DNA from: Thermococcus sp.
GTDB taxonomy: Archaea > Methanobacteriota_B > Thermococci > Thermococcales > Thermococcaceae
Length of the DNA stretch: 10,624 bases
Direction: 5' to 3'
Assembly: GCA_027001105.1 (NCBI GenBank)
Contig: JALTMZ010000078.1
Span: 8,854-19,477 of the forward strand
Below, one piece after another: positions 5,797-10,624 of the stretch (position 1 is the stretch's first letter; every line of letters starts with the position of its first letter). The notes under the pieces are model-generated. The model was not told the origin of the DNA, did no database searches, and was given only the letters and a program-made list of their open reading frames with translations. The position numbers and the translations under genes were made by a program.

Positions 5797-6717
5797 TTAT
5801 AGGCTTAACCTTATGTTAAGTCTTTCTACAAGTTCCTTGTATCTGTTTCTCACCGTAACTTCAGTTACGTGAGCTACTTCAGCAACCTCTCTCTGAGTCT
5901 TTTTCTCTCCTTCAAGAACGCTCGCGATATATAATGCAGCGGCAGCAACCCCCATAGGACCTCTTCCGTTGGTAAGGCCAAGTTTAATGGCTTTTTGAAG
6001 TATCTTAACCGCCCTATTTTTTGTTCTTTCACTCAAACCCAGCTGATCAGCAAATCTACTTACATAATCGATTGGACTCGTTGGGGTAAGCCTTAAATGA
6101 AGCTCCCTTGCTATAAATCTGTAGCTCCTGCCTATTTCTTTCTTGTCAACCCTCGCAACTTCTTCAATTTCATCTAAGGTTCTTGGGACTTTTGCCATTC
6201 TACATGCTGCATACAAACAGGCAGCCGTCACTCCTTCAATTGACCTCCCCCTTATGAGCCTTTCCATAACAGCTTTTCGATAAAGAGCAGCAGCCATCTC
6301 TTTGATATTTCTTGGAAGGCCCAGTTGGGATGCCATTCTGTCCAATTCACTTAAAGCAAATGCCAGATTTCTCTCTGCAGCATCACTGACTCTAATTCTC
6401 CTCTGCCATTTCCTAAGACGATACATTTTTGCCCTCATTGTACCCGAGATATCGTGACCATGAATGTCTTTGTTCTTCCAATCAATGGTGCTGGAAAGAC
6501 CCTTATCATGAATCATCATTGTCATTGGAGCCCCAACTCTACCCCTCTTCACCCTTTGATCGGCATCAAATGCCCTCCATTCTGGACCTGAATCAATTAT
6601 GTTCTGAGCAACCACATAGCCACAGGCAGTGCACACGATTTCTCCCCTTTCGGGGTCATAGATAAGCCTAACTGACCCACAGACAGGACATTTCTTAAAG
6701 TCTTCGGCAGAAATCAA
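5797..6717 (-). CDS. tfb: Transcription initiation factor B (TFB, TFB2-like)
   Basis: The 306-aa archaeal TFIIB homologue recruits RNA polymerase to TBP-bound promoters and reads the BRE. The N-terminal zinc ribbon has C10, C13, C29 and C32 (CPVC, CTAC). The B-reader/linker carries [11 protein letters not shown] and HDKGLSSTI. Two cyclin-like repeats follow (about 105-200 and 205-300), with [35 protein letters not shown] and the BRE-reading C-terminal helix [16 protein letters not shown]. The open frame extends to 6831 but overlaps gar1 by about 110 nt with low-complexity sequence. I choose TTG 6717, because GGTGA (6726-6722) lies 4 nt upstream and contains the gar1 stop, so the two genes look translationally coupled. 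The TTG start is inferred. Thermococcales usually have two TFBs, and calling this TFB2 rests on locus memory. Confidence 0.93.
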   Translation of the reverse strand: MISAEDFKKCPVCGSVRLIYDPERGEIVCTACGYVVAQNIIDSGPEWRAFDADQRVKRGRVGAPMTMMIHDKGLSSTIDWKNKDIHGHDISGTMRAKMYRLRKWQRRIRVSDAAERNLAFALSELDRMASQLGLPRNIKEMAAALYRKAVMERLIRGRSIEGVTAACLYAACRMAKVPRTLDEIEEVARVDKKEIGRSYRFIARELHLRLTPTSPIDYVSRFADQLGLSERTKNRAVKILQKAIKLGLTNGRGPMGVAAAALYIASVLEGEKKTQREVAEVAHVTEVTVRNRYKELVERLNIRLSL

Positions 6718-6721
6718 ATAA

Positions 6722-7024
6722 TCACCCCCTCCTTCTGGGGGCAGGGCGCTTTCTCTTGGATTTTCTCCCTTTCTTTTTCTGAGATTCTTTCTTTCTCTTT
6801 CTCTCGTCAATGTAAAGGACCTGTCCAACATACTTCTCAGGAGCCCTTACCCTGGGCTTTACCGCTATGTATGGCATATTCACTGGGCCAAATACATCCT
6901 TAACGATGCCCACAAGCTGAAGATCCTTATCCACAACTGGATCGTTTAATGATGGGATCCAATTAGAACGGAGTATCAGAAAACCTTGCTTTGCATAGTG
7001 AGAAACCTTACCTAAACGCTTCAT
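6722..7024 (-). CDS. gar1: H/ACA RNA-protein complex component Gar1
   Basis: The 100-aa protein is the archaeal Gar1 subunit of H/ACA pseudouridylation RNPs, where it binds Cbf5 and helps substrate release. The compact beta-barrel (about 1-70) reads [20 protein letters not shown], then [29 protein letters not shown] and the end [11 protein letters not shown] basic Lys/Arg-rich tail (about 76-100) probably contacts RNA. The frame extends to TTG 7042, but ATG 7024 gives the usual MKRLGK start with G-rich GGGGTGGGG upstream. It is the first gene of gar1-tfb-phosphodiesterase and is divergent from tip49, with a tandem BRE/TATA in front. Confidence 0.93.
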   Translation of the reverse strand: MKRLGKVSHYAKQGFLILRSNWIPSLNDPVVDKDLQLVGIVKDVFGPVNMPYIAVKPRVRAPEKYVGQVLYIDERKRKKESQKKKGRKSKRKRPAPRRRG

Positions 7025-7046
7025 AGCCCCACCCCGAACCAAAATC

Positions 7047-7084
7047 TTTTTAAATCTTTCGCTTTTTTATTTTTAAATCTTTCG
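7047..7084 (-). promoter_or_regulatory. Tandem BRE/TATA promoters of gar1
   Basis: The 15-mer CGAAAGATTTAAAAA occurs twice on the reverse strand (7084-7070 and 7061-7047), exactly 23 bp apart, each copy containing a full BRE (CGAAAG) and TATA (ATTTAAAAA). The distal copy predicts a start near 7048 and a leader with SD. The proximal one predicts a start at about 7025, giving an almost leaderless mRNA. Confidence 0.65.
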
Positions 7085-7112
7085 TATTATTATATTAAGT
7101 CGTAAATTCGGA

Positions 7113-7126
7113 CGAAAAAGTTTTAA
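7113..7126 (+). promoter_or_regulatory. Distal plus-strand promoter before tip49
   Basis: CGAAAAAG (BRE-like) followed by TTTTAAG reads as a plus-strand promoter with a start near 7147, about 115 nt before tip49. It would produce either a long leader or a separate small RNA. Confidence 0.4.
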
Positions 7127-7131
7127 GAAAG

Positions 7132-7155
7132 AAGATTCATATCCAGTGGAATCTT
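7132..7155 (+). promoter_or_regulatory. Inverted repeat near the distal tip49 start
   Basis: AAGATTC (7132-7138) and GAATCTT (7149-7155) are perfect 7-bp complements around a 10-nt spacer, centred near the start predicted from the distal promoter. A third related arm AATCTTC (7189-7195) can also pair with GAAGATT (7131-7137). It may be an operator or a leader structure. Confidence 0.35.
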
Positions 7156-7204
7156 ATGTCGGATAGATGCAACTCTTTCTCGAACAAAAATCTTCGCCCG
7201 TTAA

Positions 7205-7215
7205 TCTTTTAAAGC
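7205..7215 (+). promoter_or_regulatory. Proximal tip49 promoter candidate
   Basis: TCTTTTAAAGC is the nearest TATA-like element to tip49, placing the start near 7238 with a leader of about 23 nt that holds AAGGAGGTGAT (7247-7257). Confidence 0.45.
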
Positions 7216-7260
7216 AACCCCAATTTTAATAACAAAATGGTATTTTAAGGAGGTGATGGG

Positions 7261-8586
7261 ATGGCAGTTATAGAGGAAATTGCAAAGGTGAGCTTCGAGA
7301 GGGTGGGGAGTCATTCCCACATCAGAGGTCTTGGACTGGACGAAAATGGAAAGGCAAAGTTCATTGCAGATGGCATGGTTGGGCAGATTAAGGCAAGAGA
7401 AGCCGCTGGAATTGCAGTTAAGCTAATAAAAAAGGGCAAACTTGCTGGAAAGGGCATACTCCTTGTTGGGCCAACCGGAAGCGGAAAAACAGCAATCGCT
7501 ATAGGTATTGCCAAAGAACTTGGTGAAGATGTACCATTCGTTCAAATCTCTGGAAGTGAGATATACTCAGCTGAAATAAAGAAGACAGAATTCCTGAAAC
7601 AGGCACTGAGGAGGGCTATAGGCGTTAGAATAAGTGAGGAGAGGAAGGTGTACGAAGGGAAGGTCGAAAGAATTGAAATCAGAAGAACACGACATCCCTT
7701 CAATCCATATGTTGAGATTCCAGAATCTGTGATACTGACGCTTAGAACAAAAGACGATGAAAAAACGATTAGGGCAGGAAGGGAGATTGCATACCAACTT
7801 CTCGATCTTGGAATTGAAGAGGGTGATGTAATTCAGATAGACGCAGAAAGTGGAAGAATTTCGAAAATCGGAACAACAAAGGAAGAAGAAGGAATCTTCC
7901 TAAAGAAAAAGGTTGAAATGCCAAGTGGTCCAGTGCTGAAAATTAAGGAGTTTACATATACTGTTACACTTCACGACTTGGATGTTGTAAACGCAAGAGC
8001 CGGAGGAATATTCACCCTGATTTTTGGAGGGGGATTGGAGATAACAGACGAGGTCAGGGAAAGGGTTGATGAGACCGTTAAGGGATGGGTGGAAGAAGGG
8101 AAAGCCGTGCTCGTTCCTGGCGTATTGTTCATTGATGAGTGCCATATGCTTGATATAGAGGCGTTTTCATTCCTTGCAAGAGCTATGGAAAGTGAGCTGG
8201 CACCAATTTTGATCCTTGCAACCAACAGGGGGAAGACAAAGATTAGAGGAACTGACATTGAGGCACCTCATGGCATTCCAATTGACATGCTGGATAGACT
8301 GCTTATCATCAACACAGAACCTTACAAAAAAGATGAAATCAGAGAAATCGTGAAAATTAGAGCCAAAGAGGAAGGCATTGATATAAGCGATGAAGCAATT
8401 GAGTACCTTGCAGAGCTCGGAGAAAAAACAAGTCTGAGGTATGCTGTTCAGTTGCTTGCCCCTTCAAGCATAATTGCCCAAGGACAGAAAGTCAAAAAAG
8501 AGCACATAATGAAAGCACAGGAATACTTTGCTGACATAAAAAGAAGCATTAGTTATGTGGAGAAACTTGAGGGCATGCTCCACTGA
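7261..8586 (+). CDS. TIP49/RuvB-like AAA+ ATPase
   Basis: The 441-aa protein is an archaeal homologue of eukaryotic Rvb1/Rvb2 (TIP49, pontin/reptin), often annotated as a TBP-interacting helicase. Walker A GPTGSGKT is at 70-77, Walker B LFIDECHMLD at 289-298, sensor 1 in LATNRG at about 319-324, the arginine-finger region DMLDRLLI at 342-349 and sensor 2 around R393 (TSLRYAVQLL). Between the Walker motifs lies the long OB-fold insertion typical of this family and absent from RuvB (about 122-270). Eukaryotic homologues act in chromatin remodelling and snoRNP assembly. The archaeal role is not established. It is divergent from gar1. The stop directly abuts that of the PIN gene with no gap. The SD AAGGAGGTGAT lies just before the ATG. 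Confidence 0.94.
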   Translation: MAVIEEIAKVSFERVGSHSHIRGLGLDENGKAKFIADGMVGQIKAREAAGIAVKLIKKGKLAGKGILLVGPTGSGKTAIAIGIAKELGEDVPFVQISGSEIYSAEIKKTEFLKQALRRAIGVRISEERKVYEGKVERIEIRRTRHPFNPYVEIPESVILTLRTKDDEKTIRAGREIAYQLLDLGIEEGDVIQIDAESGRISKIGTTKEEEGIFLKKKVEMPSGPVLKIKEFTYTVTLHDLDVVNARAGGIFTLIFGGGLEITDEVRERVDETVKGWVEEGKAVLVPGVLFIDECHMLDIEAFSFLARAMESELAPILILATNRGKTKIRGTDIEAPHGIPIDMLDRLLIINTEPYKKDEIREIVKIRAKEEGIDISDEAIEYLAELGEKTSLRYAVQLLAPSSIIAQGQKVKKEHIMKAQEYFADIKRSISYVEKLEGMLH

Positions 8587-9585
8587 TTATCTTTCTATTT
8601 TTAGTTCTTTCAGCTTCCTGCTGAGCTTTAGGTGAAATGTAAACTCATGGTAGATCGAGTTTTTCAAGAATTTCAACTTAAGGTCGTTTAGCTTTACCTT
8701 TCCGCCAAATTCTCCAAAGATCAGGACATCTTCAACCCGTATTACACCAAACACCGCTGCAAGGTTAAAGAGCAGAGTTCTCATCTGGTACGGAGTTGCA
8801 TGATGAGTTGAAATCTTTTCATGGGGATACTCAAATAGGAAGTATTCAACTCCTTCAAGCTCCGCTATGTCTGTCATCGCAATATCCGCTGTCAAAAGAA
8901 CTACAAGGGAAGGCGTTTCCTTATCGAACTGCTTAAGTGATTTGACAATAAGCTCATCATTAGTTCCCGATTCTTCGTGAACCCTTCTGACCTCTATTAT
9001 CCTGTCCTTTAATGCTTTAAATTCCTTAAGAGCAATATATGCAGCTTTTCTTGATTTTTTCATCCTCCTGTTGTGGAATTCATCCAAAAGGTATGAGTTG
9101 GGGAGAATGCGTTTCAGAGCATTTATGTGCCCCAAATGGTACTTATAGTTCATTGACTGTTCAATTTCCCAGATAACAACATCAACCACTGCAAGTTCGT
9201 ATTTTCGAAGAGGACTATAAGAAGATACAAAGCGATGATAAAAAATATTTGTATCTAAGGCAAAGATTACCCTTTTACTTAGAAGTTCATAGCTTTCCAA
9301 ATGTTTTTCAAAATCGTCCAGATTGCTGTATTTTACTATACCCGAAGCCAAAACGCACTCATGAAAATCCCTATAGGTCGGAAGGTCGTGGAAACTGTCC
9401 TTTTTCTCTGACAGAATTCGGGAGAAATCCTCTGGCTGTGTCAAAGCCTCTATCTTGTATCCATACCCCTCTCTTCTGAACTTCAAAAGAGGGAAGTTCC
9501 CATAAAGCGGATATGAGACAACAGCATTGTCGGGAAGAAGGTTGAGCAGAATCTGGACTTCAGGCTTATCAATGATAATTTCCAC
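8587..9585 (-). CDS. PIN-domain putative ribonuclease
   Basis: The 332-aa protein has a central PIN nuclease core. D111 lies in FALDTNIFYHRF, E140 in VVIWEIEQS, D210 in GTNDELIVKSL and D234 in LLTADIAMTDIAE, the expected acidic quartet that binds Mg or Mn for RNA cleavage. D239 is a further acidic residue. About 100 residues before the core and about 80 after it (FNLAAVFGVIRVEDVLIFGEFGG...) match no family I recognise. Stand-alone VapC toxins are only about 130 aa, so this is not a simple toxin, and no antitoxin-like gene is adjacent. It starts at GTG 9585 with GGAGGG just upstream and follows the CARF-like gene by 2 nt, so the two are almost surely co-translated. PIN effectors are known in the CARF superfamily, so a partner role is plausible. 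Confidence 0.85.
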   Translation of the reverse strand: MEIIIDKPEVQILLNLLPDNAVVSYPLYGNFPLLKFRREGYGYKIEALTQPEDFSRILSEKKDSFHDLPTYRDFHECVLASGIVKYSNLDDFEKHLESYELLSKRVIFALDTNIFYHRFVSSYSPLRKYELAVVDVVIWEIEQSMNYKYHLGHINALKRILPNSYLLDEFHNRRMKKSRKAAYIALKEFKALKDRIIEVRRVHEESGTNDELIVKSLKQFDKETPSLVVLLTADIAMTDIAELEGVEYFLFEYPHEKISTHHATPYQMRTLLFNLAAVFGVIRVEDVLIFGEFGGKVKLNDLKLKFLKNSIYHEFTFHLKLSRKLKELKIER

Positions 9586-9587
9586 CG

Positions 9588-10058
9588 CTATCCCTCCATA
9601 AAGTCCTCCAGCCTCTGAGAATGAGTAGGAATCATCATGTAAGGCCTGTTTGCAAACTGAAGATCTTTTTCTGCAAGGGCAAGGTAGAAAACATGATCTA
9701 CCTTCAGCGGCACCCCATGAACAAGCGCCCCAGCCACTAATGCCTTCCTTCCAGAAGTTATGTCTATAGCTATTTCAAATCCTTTATCTTTAAGCTTTCT
9801 CAAAAGGTTCTCAACTTTTTTCCTTGCTTCTTTGAAGTTTGCCTCTTCTATGGTTATCACCTCAACCTTTGGTGAGAACCCAAAGGCCGCAGATATTATT
9901 TTAAGTGCCTCAACTGCAACTGGAATCTTGTCTTGATATATATCTTCAAGGAAAATGTAAATCTCATTGGGCTTGTACCTCTTCTCCATAACTACAGCGT
10001 AATATGCGTTTATCATGGCCCATGTGGAACGACCGAGCATTGTTATATATGCCTTCAT
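9588..10058 (-). CDS. Single-domain CARF-like protein
   Basis: The 156-aa protein has a Rossmann-like layout with the two signature motifs of CARF domains. The first follows strand 1, YITMLGRSTWAMINAYY, with G9 and S11. The second is AIDITSGRKALVAGAL, with D99, T101, S102, G103, R104 and K105, equivalent to the D-x-T-G-G-x-K ligand loop. CARF domains bind cyclic oligoadenylates or other nucleotides and control fused effectors in type III CRISPR systems; some stand-alone CARF proteins degrade the ligand (ring nucleases). No effector domain is fused here. Instead a PIN gene begins 2 nt downstream. I prefer ATG 10058 to GTG 10064, as GGAG (10067-10064) is then 5 nt upstream. The SD overlaps the DUF2284 stop. 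No CRISPR array is visible. Confidence 0.75.
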   Translation of the reverse strand: MKAYITMLGRSTWAMINAYYAVVMEKRYKPNEIYIFLEDIYQDKIPVAVEALKIISAAFGFSPKVEVITIEEANFKEARKKVENLLRKLKDKGFEIAIDITSGRKALVAGALVHGVPLKVDHVFYLALAEKDLQFANRPYMMIPTHSQRLEDFMEG

Positions 10059-10066
10059 TTTCACTC

Positions 10067-10528
10067 CTACTTCACTAATATCAATCCATACAAAACACTT
10101 TCGCCAAAGTTCAGATCAACAATTTTGGAAAGCTCTATTCCTATAGCATCAATGGAGGGTCTTACCTTTGTTGGCATCCTGCAGTGTCCGCTTTTTTCAA
10201 ACTCACACACCTCACAGAGATTGCAGTTTCCTGGAAAGAGAGCTAACACATAGGGGTTCCCTTTTCTAAAAAGTTCCTCTTCTTTCTGAAGCAGATACAA
10301 CAAGACTTTCCTCTTTTCTTCCTCAAAGTCCTCATAGTCAAGCTGGAATTTGAGCAGGAGGGCTTTCTTAAAATGCTTTATCCACTCTTTGCTCTCTTTC
10401 CAAGAAGGAGCATGTGGGGGGCACGAAGGGCTTTTACCATAAACTGGACAAGTTCTACATTTCCAGACGGGTCTGGGAGAGACAACAATACTCTCAGTGT
10501 CTATTTCCTTTTCGTATATGATCTTCAT
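10067..10528 (-). CDS. DUF2284 cysteine-rich metal-binding protein
   Basis: The 153-aa protein matches the DUF2284 family of predicted metal-binding proteins. Seven cysteines lie in two groups: C24-x2-C27 and C36 in CRTCPVYGKSPSCPPHAPSW, and C102, C105, C108 and C116 in CNLCEVCEFEKSGHC. The spacing suggests an iron-sulphur cluster or zinc site. The biochemical function is not known. The frame extends to TTG 10537. I use ATG 10528 (MKIIYEKE), though no good Shine-Dalgarno is present and the mRNA may be leaderless. The stop TAG merges with the Shine-Dalgarno of the CARF-like gene, so the two are co-transcribed. Confidence 0.85.
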   Translation of the reverse strand: MKIIYEKEIDTESIVVSPRPVWKCRTCPVYGKSPSCPPHAPSWKESKEWIKHFKKALLLKFQLDYEDFEEEKRKVLLYLLQKEEELFRKGNPYVLALFPGNCNLCEVCEFEKSGHCRMPTKVRPSIDAIGIELSKIVDLNFGESVLYGLILVK

Positions 10529-10551
10529 GGTTATCAAAGAGAAAAAGAAAT

Positions 10552-10570
10552 TTGAGAATAAAAACTTTGT
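10552..10570 (-). promoter_or_regulatory. Promoter of the DUF2284-CARF-PIN operon
   Basis: On the reverse strand, CAAAG is followed by TTTTTATTCTC directly after the SDR stop. Usual spacing puts the start near the ATG at 10528, so the operon's first mRNA has little or no leader. Confidence 0.4.
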
Positions 10571-10571
10571 C

Positions 10572-10624
10572 TCAATCCATCAGCCTGCCGCCGTTCACAT
10601 CTATGAGCTCCCCAGTTATATGGT
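10572..10624 (-). CDS. 3' end of a short-chain dehydrogenase/reductase (partial)
   Basis: The reverse strand enters at the window edge and reads HITGELIDVNGGRLMD before a TGA at 10574-10572. ITGELIDVNGG is the hallmark C-terminal segment of classical SDR enzymes such as FabG-like oxidoreductases. Only 16 complete codons are visible, so the substrate cannot be judged. The following operon starts 43 nt later. Confidence 0.75.
   Translation of the reverse strand, partial: HITGELIDVNGGRLMD

Noticed and set aside
6718..6831. 38-residue N-terminal extension of TFB
   Set aside because: It overlaps the Gar1 basic tail in another frame, is Arg/Lys/Glu-rich, and has no SD. The zinc ribbon begins just after the TTG chosen.
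9611..9635. C-box-like ATGATGA on the reverse strand in the CARF-like gene
   Set aside because: No correctly spaced D' or D box. The bases encode the MMIP segment of the protein.
1..10624. CRISPR array, insertion sequence or phage genes
   Set aside because: No regularly spaced direct repeats, transposase motifs or terminal inverted repeats were found by reading. The CARF-like gene is the only CRISPR-related hint.

Overview
The window looks like a chromosomal segment of a hyperthermophilic euryarchaeon of the order Thermococcales, most likely Thermococcus of fairly low GC. The evidence is the gene set: a form III RuBisCO, a Phr-type heat-shock repressor, an archaeal histone, TFB, Gar1, a TIP49/RuvB-like AAA+ ATPase, ribosomal protein S17e and a type II thymidine kinase. 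Promoters are archaeal, with CGAAA-type BRE elements followed by A/T-rich TATA boxes, and starts are mostly preceded by GGTGA or GGAGG about 5 nt upstream. As I remember it, the phr / RuBisCO / histone / TFB grouping resembles the TK2287-TK2291 neighbourhood of T. kodakarensis. That is recall, not a search result.

Layout. Left part (1-2290): the first 13 codons of an unknown minus-strand gene, an unrecognised 222-aa protein, a DUF371 protein divergent from S17e, and S17e convergent with phr, the stop codons of the last two overlapping by 4 bp. Middle (2290-5220): tdk and rbcL on the minus strand, an approximately 500-bp spacer, then a histone gene on the plus strand. Next comes a minus-strand operon gar1-tfb-phosphodiesterase, and divergent from it tip49. 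Right part (8587-10624): a minus-strand operon of DUF2284, a single-domain CARF-like protein and a PIN-domain protein, preceded by the last codons of a short-chain dehydrogenase.

Two signals lie outside the obvious genes. Two candidate box C/D guide RNAs sit on the minus strand. One (801-853) has four perfect boxes and two 12-nt guides, and its D' box is the stop codon of the DUF371 gene. The other (5732-5794) fills the 58-bp gap between tfb and the phosphodiesterase gene and has a 6-bp terminal stem. The second signal is the CARF gene placed 2 bp upstream of a PIN nuclease gene, a possible split ligand-sensor/ribonuclease pair with no CRISPR array or cas gene in view.

Functionally the window mixes gene expression (TFB, histone, S17e, Phr), RNA modification (Gar1, candidate C/D RNAs, possibly TIP49), nucleotide salvage (thymidine kinase; RuBisCO of the AMP pathway) and a putative nucleotide-sensing nuclease module. 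The phr gene carries a convincing operator over its own predicted transcription start.
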